A DNA stretch of 64,000 nucleotides from Lentzea sp. NEAU-D7 (lineage in GTDB: Bacteria > Actinomycetota > Actinomycetes > Mycobacteriales > Pseudonocardiaceae): assembly GCF_026242055.1 (NCBI RefSeq), contig NZ_JAPJDL010000029.1, positions 57,611 through 121,610 on the forward strand, in the 5' to 3' direction. The notes beneath the pieces were generated by a model. It saw only the letters and a list, made by a program, of their open reading frames with translations, was not told where the DNA came from and did no database searches. Position 1 is the stretch's first letter, and every line of letters begins with the position of its first letter. The position numbers and the translations under genes are program-made. This document shows positions 9,089 to 16,381 of this stretch, piece after piece.

Positions 9089-9360
9089 TCCTTCTTCTTC
9101 GTCGCGGACGACTCGGCCGGGGTCTCGCCTGGAGCCTCGGCCGGCTCGTCGAACGATGCGGGCAAGCCCTTGATGTGCTTGTTCATCGACTTGACGAGGA
9201 AGAACACCGCGATGAAGAAGACGATCAGCAGGACGAGGCCGACCGGGGAGGACTTGCCGAAGTCCTCGCCCTGGCCGCCCTTGTCGTCGTCGTTCGTGTT
9301 CGACGGCTGCACGGCGACGAGCGCCACCGTGCTGCCGACGGAGAAGTCTGGGGAGAGCAC
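9085..9360 (-). CDS. Small single-pass membrane protein, 91 aa
   Basis: A conserved hypothetical of the kind often found beside mca in actinomycetes. The N-terminal ~35 residues are polar (NTNDDDKGGQGEDFGK). One transmembrane helix follows, PVGLVLLIVFFIAVFFLVKS (about residues 39-58), then a basic MNKHIKG and an acidic/Ala-Pro tail ending ATKKKD. The positive charges after the helix suggest that the tail is cytoplasmic. It follows mca by 2 bp and is probably co-transcribed with it. No function can be assigned. Confidence 0.7.
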   Translation of the reverse strand: MLSPDFSVGSTVALVAVQPSNTNDDDKGGQGEDFGKSSPVGLVLLIVFFIAVFFLVKSMNKHIKGLPASFDEPAEAPGETPAESSATKKKD

Positions 9361-9362
9361 CC

Positions 9363-10232
9363 CTAGACCTTAACTCCGGCGAACAGGTCGTTCTCCGGCA
9401 GCGTCGAGTCGACCAGCGAGCGGACGAGCTCGTACTCCTCGGTCGGCCAGATCTCCCGCTGCAGCTCCATCGGGATGCCGAACCAGCGGCTGGTCGGGTC
9501 GATCTGGGTGGCGTGGGCCTTCAGGGCCTCGTCGCGGACGTCGAAGTAGTCCGCGCACTCGACCTGCGTGGTCACGCGGTCCATCACGTCCGGGCGGTCG
9601 GTGCCCCAGTTCGCGAGCCACTCGGTGTACGGCGACTCCATGCCGCGGGCCTCCATCGCCTCGTGGAAAGCGACGATCTTGGCGCGCGAGAAGCCGTGCC
9701 CGTAGTAGACCTTCAGCGTCTCCCACGCCTCGCCCAGTTCCGGCTGGTAGGCCGGGTCCGCGGCCGCGTCCAGGGCGGCCATCGAGATCTCGTGCGTGCG
9801 GATGTGGTCCGGGTGCGGGTAGCCGCCGTTCTCGTCGTAGGTCACCACGACGTGCGGGCGGAAGTCGCGAATGGCCTCCACCAGGGACGGCACCGACTCC
9901 TCCAGCGGCACGAGGGCGAAGCACCCCTCGGGCAGCGGCGGCAGCGGGTCGCCCTCGGGAAGGCCCGAGTCCTTGAAGCCCAGCCAGCGGTGCTGGATGC
10001 CGAGGATCTTGGCCGCGCGGGCCATCTCCTCCCGGCGAACCTCGATGATGTTCTCGAGCACGTCCGGCCTGTCCATCGCCGGGTTGAGGATGCTGCCCGC
10101 ACCACCGTCGGTGCAGGTCACGACCATCACGTCGTGCCCTTCGGCGATGTAGCGAGCCATCGAGGCCGCGCCCTTGCTCGACTCGTCGTCGGGATGTGCG
10201 TGCACTGCCATAAGGCGCAGCTTGTCGGCCAT
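9363..10232 (-). CDS. mca: Mca: mycothiol S-conjugate amidase
   Basis: Zinc amidase that cleaves mycothiol S-conjugates of electrophiles and drugs to GlcN-inositol and an exported mercapturic acid. The 289-aa product begins MADKLRLMAVHAHPDDESS, with the zinc-binding AHPDDE at about residues 11-16, and has the second histidine site YPHPDHIRTHE near 145. These are the LmbE/PIG-L fold motifs shared with MshB; the length and the YYGHGFSRAKI and ADYFDVRDEALKAHATQID segments fit Mca better than MshB. An AGGAGG lies 12 nt before ATG 10232. Its presence implies a mycothiol-using actinomycete. Confidence 0.93.
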   Translation of the reverse strand: MADKLRLMAVHAHPDDESSKGAASMARYIAEGHDVMVVTCTDGGAGSILNPAMDRPDVLENIIEVRREEMARAAKILGIQHRWLGFKDSGLPEGDPLPPLPEGCFALVPLEESVPSLVEAIRDFRPHVVVTYDENGGYPHPDHIRTHEISMAALDAAADPAYQPELGEAWETLKVYYGHGFSRAKIVAFHEAMEARGMESPYTEWLANWGTDRPDVMDRVTTQVECADYFDVRDEALKAHATQIDPTSRWFGIPMELQREIWPTEEYELVRSLVDSTLPENDLFAGVKV

Positions 10233-10328
10233 GACCCCCGTGGTCCTCCTGTGAGAATGGTCCTGCGACACTCATCAACTGAACGCCGGGCACCATTGTT
10301 CCCCAGAGTCCGAGGAGGGCGCGGACAA

Positions 10329-10751
10329 GTGGCACAACGCGCGCTCCCCGAGGGGCGCTACCGCAGTCAGAGCCGCAAACCGCTGGCCACGTGGGCGCGA
10401 TGGGCATTACTCGCTGTAGCCGTCGCGGTAGGTGCCGTCATCGCCTTCGTCGGTTACCGAAATCTCGGCACAAAGCCGATAGAGGCCAAGCAGACCGCGT
10501 TCATCCTCCTCGACGACGACCAGGTGAAGGTCAGTTTCGAGGTTTCCCGAGATCAACCGGAGCGTGCGGCTGTCTGCATCATTCGGGCCCGGTCCAAGGA
10601 CGGGGACGAAGCAGGCAGACGCGAAGTTCTGGTTCCACCGGGAAATGACGTCGTCGTGGAGACAACCGTTCTCCGCACCTCGAAGCCGCCGGTCACCGGC
10701 GAGGTGTTCGGGTGCTCCTACCAGGTTCCCGCCTACTTGTCCACGAGCTAG
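10329..10751 (+). CDS. DUF4307 membrane-anchored protein
   Basis: A 140-aa protein starting at GTG 10329 (VAQRALPEGRYRSQS). The basic N-terminus is followed by one transmembrane segment (WARWALLAVAVAVGAVIAF, about residues 25-43). A compact extracytoplasmic beta domain comes next (KVSFEVSRDQPERAAVCIIR), with two cysteines (C in AAVCII and VFGCSY) that could pair. This is the DUF4307 architecture found next to mca in many actinobacteria. Its function is unknown. It is divergent from mca with about 96 bp between starts. Confidence 0.8.
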   Translation: MAQRALPEGRYRSQSRKPLATWARWALLAVAVAVGAVIAFVGYRNLGTKPIEAKQTAFILLDDDQVKVSFEVSRDQPERAAVCIIRARSKDGDEAGRREVLVPPGNDVVVETTVLRTSKPPVTGEVFGCSYQVPAYLSTS

Positions 10752-10843
10752 CGGCCAAGCGGGTGATCTGCGGTTTAAACGGCGAGATGGGGAACAAATC
10801 GCCGTCGCTGAACGTTGTCTACGTGTTACTATTGCAGCTCAAG

Positions 10844-10902
10844 CACGGCCCCGGCGCGGGCCGTGTTTTTCCGTTCCGGGCCCACGGCCCGGGAACTATC
10901 TG
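10844..10902 (+). promoter_or_regulatory. Terminator/antiterminator-like leader of greA
   Basis: A perfect 8-bp stem, CACGGCCC (10844-10851) with GGGCCGTG (10858-10865), is followed at once by TTTTT (10866-10870): an intrinsic terminator 75 bp before greA. The same 8-mer CACGGCCC recurs at 10883-10890 inside a second hairpin (GTTCCGGGCC/GGCCCGGGAAC). The GGGCCGTG arm can therefore pair with either copy, which is the arrangement of an attenuator. An AT-rich TACTATT just upstream could be a -10 element giving a ~35-nt leader RNA. The structure is seen in the sequence; the regulatory role is inferred. Confidence 0.6.
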
Positions 10903-10944
10903 GGGCACACGCGTGCGCCGGAGCAAGACGAGGAGTTGGTGACC

Positions 10945-11433
10945 GTGAGCGACACCCAGGTGACCTGGCTGACCCAGGAGGCCTACGACCGGCTCAAGGC
11001 TGAGCTGGACGAACTCATCGCGTACCGCCCGGTCATGGCTGCCGAGATCAACGCCCGCCGCGAGGAGGGCGACCTCCGTGAGAACGGTGGCTACCACGCG
11101 GCTCGCGAGGAGCAGGGCAAGCAGGAGGCGCGCATCCGCCAGCTGCACGAGCTGCTCCAGGCCGCGAAGGTCGGCGAGGCTCCCACCACCAAGGGTGTCG
11201 CGGCGCCGGGCACAGTGCTCACGATCCGCTACGAGGGTGACGACGAGACGGAGACCTTCCTCCTCGCCACCCGCGAAGAGGGCGCGCACGGCGAGATGGA
11301 GGTCTACTCCCCGCTTTCGCCGCTCGGCAAGGCCCTGAACGGCGCCAAGGACGGGGAGACCGTGTCCTACGAGCTGCCGAACGGCAAGCAGCAGAAGGTC
11401 ACGCTGATCTCGGCGGTTCCTTACCAGTCGTAG
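10945..11433 (+). CDS. greA: GreA transcript cleavage factor
   Basis: GreA binds the secondary channel of RNA polymerase and stimulates transcript cleavage in backtracked complexes. The 162-aa product has the N-terminal coiled coil (LTQEAYDRLKAELDELIAYR) with the conserved acidic tip region GDLRENGGYHAAREEQG (residues about 43-59). The C-terminal FKBP-like domain ends GETVSYELPNGKQQKVTLIS. GTG 10945 is preferred because AGGAG at 10931-10935 is 9 nt upstream; an earlier GTG at 10939 is only 3 nt from it. Length is typical. Confidence 0.95.
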   Translation: MSDTQVTWLTQEAYDRLKAELDELIAYRPVMAAEINARREEGDLRENGGYHAAREEQGKQEARIRQLHELLQAAKVGEAPTTKGVAAPGTVLTIRYEGDDETETFLLATREEGAHGEMEVYSPLSPLGKALNGAKDGETVSYELPNGKQQKVTLISAVPYQS

Positions 11434-11449
11434 TCACGCCACAAATCGT

Positions 11450-11485
11450 GTGAAAGGGCGGTCACTTCGGTGGCCGCCCTTTCAC
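11450..11485. terminator. Hairpin between convergent greA and Lrp gene
   Basis: GTGAAAGGGCGG (11450-11461) pairs perfectly with CCGCCCTTTCAC (11474-11485), and TCACTTCGGTGG lies between them. It sits just after the greA stop and overlaps the last codons of the Lrp-family gene. There is no long T-run on either side, so it may work in both directions as a Rho-aided or bidirectional stop. Confidence 0.6.
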
Positions 11486-11971
11486 GCGTTCCAGCAATGG
11501 CCGCACACGTGGAGGCACCGGCGTCGACAACGCAATGGAGGTCGACAGCCTCCGGACGTGCGGAACGTCGACGATGTGATCGACCACTCGCTGCAGGTCC
11601 GCATTCGACCTGGCGACCATTCGCACGAACAGATCCCCTTGGCCCGTCGTCGCGTGCACCTCGCACACCTCGCTGATCGCGGCCAGCCCCTCGCACACCT
11701 CGGCCCGGCGTCCCTGCGCGATCTCCACCGTCGCGAACGCCGTCAGCCCGTAGCCCATCGCGCCGAGGTCGAGCGCCGGCGGGAACCCGGTGAGCACGCC
11801 CCGCTCGACCAGCCTGTCCAGCCTGGCCTGCACCGTTCCCCTCGCGACGCCCAGCCGGCGGGAGCATTCGAGGACGCCCAGACGGGGCTCGTCCGTCAAG
11901 AGCAGCAGCAGCTTGGCGTCGAGTTCGTCCACGGGCTGGTCAGAGTGCTCACTCTGCTGATCTGAAGGCAC
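11462..11971 (-). CDS. Lrp/AsnC-family transcriptional regulator
   Basis: A 169-aa feast/famine regulator. The N-terminal winged HTH covers about residues 16-65 (LDAKLLLLLTDEPRLGVLEC then LGVARGTVQARLDRL). The C-terminal RAM/effector domain follows (FATVEIAQGRRAEVCEGLAA). It is transcribed divergently from the HPPD gene with about 75 bp between starts. In actinomycetes this neighbour is usually the regulator of tyrosine catabolism, with an aromatic amino acid or its keto acid as a plausible ligand (inference). A perfect AGAGTG-CT-CACTCT palindrome at 11942-11955 lies inside its own first codons and could be an autoregulatory site. Confidence 0.88.
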   Translation of the reverse strand: MPSDQQSEHSDQPVDELDAKLLLLLTDEPRLGVLECSRRLGVARGTVQARLDRLVERGVLTGFPPALDLGAMGYGLTAFATVEIAQGRRAEVCEGLAAISEVCEVHATTGQGDLFVRMVARSNADLQRVVDHIVDVPHVRRLSTSIALSTPVPPRVRPLLERVKGRPPK

Positions 11972-11973
11972 AG

Positions 11974-11998
11974 TTCACTATACAAATTGCCCTGTGAA
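11974..11998. promoter_or_regulatory. Candidate Lrp-type operator before HPPD gene
   Basis: TTCAC (11974-11978) and GTGAA (11994-11998) form an inverted repeat around an AT-rich core, TATACAAATTG. This is the spacing and AT-rich centre typical of Lrp/AsnC operators. It lies between the divergent regulator and HPPD genes. The TATACA-like core could also be a -10 element. Confidence 0.45.
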
Positions 11999-12045
11999 TT
12001 CGCTGACTGTTGCTCACCATGCTAGGTCGAATCATGCTGATGGAC

Positions 12046-13227
12046 ATGACTCAGCAGCTTGACGACGTGAGCTACGACCAGCTCCGGCAGCTCGTGGGGT
12101 TGGTCGACTACGACGCGACCAAGGACCCCTTCCCCGTGCGCGCCATGGACGCCGTGGTGTTCGTCGCGGGCAACGCCACGCAGACCGCGTGGCTCTACCA
12201 GGTGGCGTTCGGCATGGAGCTCGTGGCCTACGCGGGCCCCGAGACCGGCCAGCGCACCCACAAGTCGTTCGTGCTGAAGTCGGGCTCGGCCCGCTTCGTG
12301 ATCAACGGCGGCGTCACGCCCGGCTCCGAACTCCTCGACCACCACCGCCGCCACGGCGACGGCGTGATCGACCTCGCGCTGGAGGTCGGCGACGTCGACC
12401 AGTGCATCAAGCACGCCCGTGAGCAGGGCGCCACCGTGCTGGAGGAGCCGCACGACGTCACCGACGAGCACGGCACCGTCCGTCTCGCCGCGATCGCGAC
12501 GTACGGCGAGACCCGCCACACGCTCGTCGACCGCTCCAAGTACACCGGCCCCTACCTGCCCGGTTACGTGGCGCGCAGCTCGTCGGTGAAGCGTCCGGAA
12601 GGCGCCCCGAAGCGCCTCTTCCAGGCCGTCGACCACTGCGTCGGCAACGTCGAGCTCGGCAAGATGGACTACTGGGTCGAGTGGTACAACCGCGTCATGG
12701 GCTTCGTGAACATGGCGGAGTTCATCGGCGACGACATCGCCACGGACTACTCCGCCCTGATGTCGAAGGTCGTCTCCAACGGCAACCACCGCGTCAAGTT
12801 CCCGCTGAACGAGCCGGCGATCGCGAAGAAGAAGTCGCAGATCGACGAGTACCTCGAGTTCTACGAGGGCGCGGGCGTCCAGCACATCGCGCTGGCGACC
12901 AACGACATCATCACCACCGTCAAGGCCATGCGCGACGCGGGCGTCGAGTTCCTGGAGACCCCGGACTCCTACTACGACGACCCGGAGCTGCGCGCCCGCA
13001 TCGGTGAGGTCCGCGTTCCCATCGAGGTCCTCAAGGAGCACCGCATCCTGGTCGACCGCGACGAGGACGGCTACCTGCTGCAGATCTTCACGAAGCCGAT
13101 CGGCGACCGCCCGACCGTCTTCTACGAACTGATCGAGCGCCACGGCTCCCTGGGCTTCGGCAAGGGCAACTTCAAGGCGCTTTTCGAGGCGATCGAGCGC
13201 GAACAGGAGCGACGCGGCAACCTCTAG
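12046..13227 (+). CDS. hppD: 4-hydroxyphenylpyruvate dioxygenase
   Basis: HPPD converts 4-hydroxyphenylpyruvate to homogentisate in tyrosine degradation; homogentisate can also feed pyomelanin. The 393-aa product has two vicinal-oxygen-chelate halves. Family-typical segments include MDAVVFVAGNATQTAWLYQ in the N-terminal half. The C-terminal half holds the Fe(II) ligands: His in AVDHCVGNVELG, His in VQHIALATNDI, and the LLQIFTKPIGDRPTVFYELI region with the final glutamate. ATG 12046 (MTQQLDD) is chosen by family resemblance; in-frame ATGs at 12019, 12034 and 12040 are alternatives, as none has a clear ribosome site. Confidence 0.95.
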   Translation: MTQQLDDVSYDQLRQLVGLVDYDATKDPFPVRAMDAVVFVAGNATQTAWLYQVAFGMELVAYAGPETGQRTHKSFVLKSGSARFVINGGVTPGSELLDHHRRHGDGVIDLALEVGDVDQCIKHAREQGATVLEEPHDVTDEHGTVRLAAIATYGETRHTLVDRSKYTGPYLPGYVARSSSVKRPEGAPKRLFQAVDHCVGNVELGKMDYWVEWYNRVMGFVNMAEFIGDDIATDYSALMSKVVSNGNHRVKFPLNEPAIAKKKSQIDEYLEFYEGAGVQHIALATNDIITTVKAMRDAGVEFLETPDSYYDDPELRARIGEVRVPIEVLKEHRILVDRDEDGYLLQIFTKPIGDRPTVFYELIERHGSLGFGKGNFKALFEAIEREQERRGNL

Positions 13228-13232
13228 TGGTG

Positions 13233-13296
13233 TGGCTCGGCACGGTGCCGCGAGGCGCCCTGCTGAGCGTGGATGCGCCGCCGACGTGCCGAGTCA
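13233..13296 (+). terminator. Long hairpin after HPPD gene
   Basis: TGGCTCGGCACG (13233-13244) pairs with CGTGCCGAGTCA (13285-13296) with one wobble across a GC-rich loop that can fold further. It begins 6 bp after the HPPD stop. It lacks a T-run, so terminator function is probable rather than certain. Confidence 0.45.
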
Positions 13297-13359
13297 CGCC
13301 GCTGGTGACGATCCCCCGGTAGGCTGCCTTACGGGGGACTCACATCGGGTGGAGGTGGC

Positions 13360-13602
13360 ATGGCATTCGCGCGACGCGTGGCCGCGGTGATTCCGCTGGT
13401 CGGAGCCGTGACCACGGCTGCGGCACTGACCGGCGCGGCGTTCTTGACCGTGGCGCACGCAGGTTGTGACGAAGCCGGCCGCTTCGTCCGCACCGGCGAG
13501 ACGATCCAGTTCGTCGGAGGCTGTGTGAACGGCGCCGACCTACCGGCGGCGCCGACAGCCGAGGCCGAGAACGTGGACAGGTTCGGCTCGAAGAAGCCGT
13601 GA
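13360..13602 (+). CDS. Small secreted protein, 80 aa
   Basis: A short protein with a clear signal peptide: a basic start MAFARRV, a hydrophobic stretch (AAVIPLVGAVTTAAALTGAA) and a likely cleavage after TVAHA (about residue 33). The mature part of about 47 residues has two cysteines (GCDEAG and GGCVNG) that may form one disulfide, and ends in a charged SKKP tail. GGTGGAGGTG just before ATG 13360 is a good ribosome site. It is monocistronic, with a strong terminator 16 bp downstream. Family unknown. Confidence 0.7.
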   Translation: MAFARRVAAVIPLVGAVTTAAALTGAAFLTVAHAGCDEAGRFVRTGETIQFVGGCVNGADLPAAPTAEAENVDRFGSKKP

Positions 13603-13617
13603 GGCTTTGAGACGTGG

Positions 13618-13647
13618 AAGGCCCCTCCCATGCGGGAGGGGCCTTTT
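13618..13647 (+). terminator. Strong intrinsic terminator
   Basis: AAGGCCCCTCCC (13618-13629) pairs perfectly with GGGAGGGGCCTT (13634-13645) around a 4-nt loop, followed by TT. It ends the transcript of the small secreted protein. Confidence 0.85.
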
Positions 13648-13938
13648 GCGTGCCTGAGGGCTGTGGCCGGGGTGGAGGCGCCTATCGCGGGTCGAAGGCC
13701 TGCAAGGCGACTTCTCGCACGGTAGGCACCCCCTCCGCTGGAGCTGGCAACCGCAAGGCAACCCGCGCGGTGCCACAGGCACCCGCCAGAGGCTCAAGGT
13801 CAAGCCCCAATCGCAACCCCGCGCAGTTCCGTCACGACCCGCGCGACCACCCTCGCAAGGCGACCGAACACCAGGAACGCGACCCACCCCGCTGGAACGC
13901 GACAACCGCCCGCCAGCCGACCCGCGCTCGGCGAAACC
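13648..13938. other. Gene-free stretch
   Basis: About 290 bp with no convincing gene. All reading frames here are Arg/Pro-rich without a recognisable domain. Short GCAAGGC(G)AC-like words recur at a few places (about 13700, 13753, 13854), but they are too short and irregular to call a repeat family. Confidence 0.5.
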
Positions 13939-15084
13939 TCAGCCCAGCGCTTCGAGCAGGTCGGCCACCAGGTCGTCACCGGACTCGATGCCCACCGACA
14001 CCCGCACCAGGTCCGCGGGCACCTCCAGCATCGACCCGGCCGTGGAGGCGTGCGTCATCTTCCCGGGGTGCTCGATCAACGACTCGACCCCGCCCAGCGA
14101 CTCGGCCAGCAGGAACAGCTTGGTCCGCGCGCAGACCTCCAGCGCCGCCTCCTCGCCGCCCTCGACGATGAACGACACCATGCCGCCGAACCGGCTCATC
14201 TGCTTGGCCGCGACCGCGTGCCCGGGGTGCGACTCCAGGCCGGGGTAGATGACCTTCTTCACGCGCGGGTGCCGGGTCAGGGCCTCGGCGACCAGCTCGG
14301 CGTTGTCGGAGTGCTTCTCCATGCGCAGCTGGAGCGTCTTGATGCCGCGCAGGGTCAGGTAGGCGTCGAACGGGCCGGGGACCGCGCCCGCGCCGTTCTG
14401 CAGGAACGCGAACGCCGCGTCCAGCTCCTCGTCGGAGGTGATCAGCGCACCGCCCACGACGTCGGAGTGCCCGCCGATGTACTTGGTCGTCGAGTGCAGC
14501 ACCACGTCCGCGCCCAGCTCCAGCGGAGTCTGCAGGGCGGGCGAGGCGAACGTGTTGTCCACCACGAGCTTCGCGCCGGCGCCGTGCGCGACCGAGGCGA
14601 TGGCCGCGATGTCACCGATGTTCAGCAGCGGGTTGGTGGGCGTCTCGATCCACACGAGCTTCGTCTCGGGGCGGATGGCCGCGCGGATGGCGTCGACGTC
14701 CGAGACGGGGGCGGGCGAGTGGGTGACTCCCCACTGCGAGAAGACCTTGTCGATCAGGCGGAACGTGCCGCCGTAGGCGTCGTTCGGGATGACGATGTGG
14801 TCGCCGGGCTTGAGGAACGTGCGCAGCGCGGCGTCGGTCGCACCCATGCCGGAGGAGAACGCACGGCCGTAGCGGCCGCGTTCGAGCGACGCGAGGCACG
14901 TCTCCAGTGCACGGCGGGTGGGGTTGCCGGTGCGCGAGTACTCGAAGCCCTCGCGCAGGCCGCCCACGCCGTCCTGGGCGTACGTCGACGTGGCGTAGAT
15001 GGGGACGTTCACCGCACCCGTGGTCGGGTCCGGGTCCTGACCGGCGTGGATCGCCCTGGTGGCGAAGCCGTATGGGGTGCTCAT
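13939..15084 (-). CDS. metB: Cystathionine gamma-synthase / Cys-Met PLP enzyme
   Basis: A 381-aa Cys/Met-metabolism PLP enzyme. The PLP-binding lysine lies in STTKYIGGHSDVVGG (about residues 196-210). The phosphate-binding and active-site segments FEYSRTGNPTRRALE, SSGMGATDAALRTF and VVDNTFASPALQTPLE are also present. Family knowledge favours cystathionine gamma-synthase, with gamma-lyase as an alternative; motifs alone do not separate them. A cystathionine beta-synthase gene lies two genes upstream on the same strand, so together they cover the transsulfuration branch. The start ATG 15084 (MSTPYGFATRAIHAG) is preferred over a longer frame. Confidence 0.9.
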   Translation of the reverse strand: MSTPYGFATRAIHAGQDPDPTTGAVNVPIYATSTYAQDGVGGLREGFEYSRTGNPTRRALETCLASLERGRYGRAFSSGMGATDAALRTFLKPGDHIVIPNDAYGGTFRLIDKVFSQWGVTHSPAPVSDVDAIRAAIRPETKLVWIETPTNPLLNIGDIAAIASVAHGAGAKLVVDNTFASPALQTPLELGADVVLHSTTKYIGGHSDVVGGALITSDEELDAAFAFLQNGAGAVPGPFDAYLTLRGIKTLQLRMEKHSDNAELVAEALTRHPRVKKVIYPGLESHPGHAVAAKQMSRFGGMVSFIVEGGEEAALEVCARTKLFLLAESLGGVESLIEHPGKMTHASTAGSMLEVPADLVRVSVGIESGDDLVADLLEALG

Positions 15085-15141
15085 GTTCGAAGGGTACTCA
15101 CCCATCTGGCCGCCGACCGCAAGAGTCCAAGCAGTGAAAAC

Positions 15142-15178
15142 GGACCAGCCCCCGGCCGAGGTGGCCGGGGGCTGGTCC
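15142..15178 (-). terminator. Intrinsic terminator after RDD gene
   Basis: GGACCAGCCCCCGGCC (15142-15157) pairs perfectly over 16 bp with GGCCGGGGGCTGGTCC (15163-15178). On the minus strand it is followed by CGTTTTC. It lies 17 bp after the RDD-family stop and would separate that gene from metB. Confidence 0.85.
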
Positions 15179-15195
15179 AGGTCGTGCCGAGGGCT

Positions 15196-16290
15196 TTACC
15201 AGCCCTGCTGCTGACCGCCGTAGCCCTGCTGCGGGGGCTGGCCGTAGCCACCCTGCTGCGGGTAACCGCCGGTGCCGGGCTGCTGCGGGTAGCCACCGGT
15301 ACCCGGCTGCTGCGGGTAACCGCCGCCGCCGTAGTTCGCGGTGTCCGGCCAGTTGATGACGACCGTGCCGCAGATCTTGTCGGAGTAGGTCTCCTTCTTC
15401 GGCTGGTTCCACAACGGCGCGAGGTAGTTGATCAGCGAGCCGATGCCGCAGAGCAGACCGAACGCGTTGTTCAGCAGAAGGCGCAGGAAGGCCACGCCAC
15501 CGCCGGGCGGCTGCTGCGTGTCCTCCTTGACGACCTTGATCTTCGCGACCTTCTTGCCGATCGACTGCCCGGTGGAACCGCCCTTGAGGACCGTGTTCCA
15601 GATGTAGAAACCGAGCAGGCCGCCGTAGCCGACGAGGTAGGCGATCAGCACGAAGAGGCCCGCGGAGGACGGGTCACCGGTGCTGGCGCCGATCGCGCTG
15701 AAGACACCGATGATGATGCCCGCCGCGAGGCCGGGGACGCCGTAGTCGATCAGACCCGCGACGGCGCGCGAGCCCCACTCGGCGTAGCCGGTGGGGGGCT
15801 GCGGAGCACCGCCGTAGGCGGGCTGGCCGTAGCCACCGGGCTGGCCGTAGGCCTGCTGCTGCGGCTGGCCGTACGGGTTCGACTGCGGAGCCCCGTAGGG
15901 CTGCTGCGGCTGACCGTAGGCGCCCGCGGCCGGCTGACCGTACGGGTTGGACTGCGGAGCGCCGTAAGGCTGCTGCTGAGGAGCACCGTAGGGCTGCTGC
16001 TGCGGAGCGCCGTAGGCCGGCGGCTGGGCGGGGAACCCGCCGGAGCCGGGGCCCTGAGCCGGGAAACCACCCGAGGAGGGCGGCACCTGACCGGGGCTGA
16101 CGACCTGGGTGGCGTCCGCGTTCTGCTGCGGTGCGGCAGGAGACTGCCCTGGCGAGACGACCTGCGTCGCGTCCGGGTTCGGGTTCGCCGCGGACGGCTG
16201 GCCACCCCCCGGGACGATCTGCGTTGCGTCCGCGTTGGGCTCCTGCGGCTGACCGCCGAACGGATTTCCTGGCGGCTGCGGAGCGTTCAT
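15196..16290 (-). CDS. RDD-family membrane protein with repetitive disordered arms
   Basis: A 364-aa protein. Residues 1-170 are disordered and repetitive: three DATQ(I/V)V motifs at about 21, 39 and 58 (ADATQIVPGG, PDATQVVSPG, ADATQVVSPG), followed by a tandem Tyr-Gly-Ala/Gln-Pro run (YGAPQQQPYGAPQ). The RDD domain starts at YAEWGSRAVAGLIDYGVPG (about 172). Three membrane helices follow, AAGIIIGVFSAIGA, LFVLIAYLVGYGGLLGFYIW and a C-terminal one near LRLLLNNAFGLLCG. The tail has GGYPQQPGT repeats. The repeated TQ sites look like Ser/Thr-kinase substrates read by FHA domains (inference). It sits between metB and cbs but has its own terminator. Confidence 0.85.
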   Translation of the reverse strand: MNAPQPPGNPFGGQPQEPNADATQIVPGGGQPSAANPNPDATQVVSPGQSPAAPQQNADATQVVSPGQVPPSSGGFPAQGPGSGGFPAQPPAYGAPQQQPYGAPQQQPYGAPQSNPYGQPAAGAYGQPQQPYGAPQSNPYGQPQQQAYGQPGGYGQPAYGGAPQPPTGYAEWGSRAVAGLIDYGVPGLAAGIIIGVFSAIGASTGDPSSAGLFVLIAYLVGYGGLLGFYIWNTVLKGGSTGQSIGKKVAKIKVVKEDTQQPPGGGVAFLRLLLNNAFGLLCGIGSLINYLAPLWNQPKKETYSDKICGTVVINWPDTANYGGGGYPQQPGTGGYPQQPGTGGYPQQGGYGQPPQQGYGGQQQGW

Positions 16291-16381
16291 CCGGTTTCCA
16301 ACCCCCTTGGCTGGGCCGTGTTCGAGTGAGACAGGGTGATGATCTGGGGCGTCACGCTATCGGACGCACGGGGTTCCACGC

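Noticed and set aside
15840..16060. Tandem DNA repeat or CRISPR-like array
   Set aside because: The repeats are degenerate codons of YGAPQ/YGQPQ repeats in the RDD protein, with irregular spacing and no spacers.
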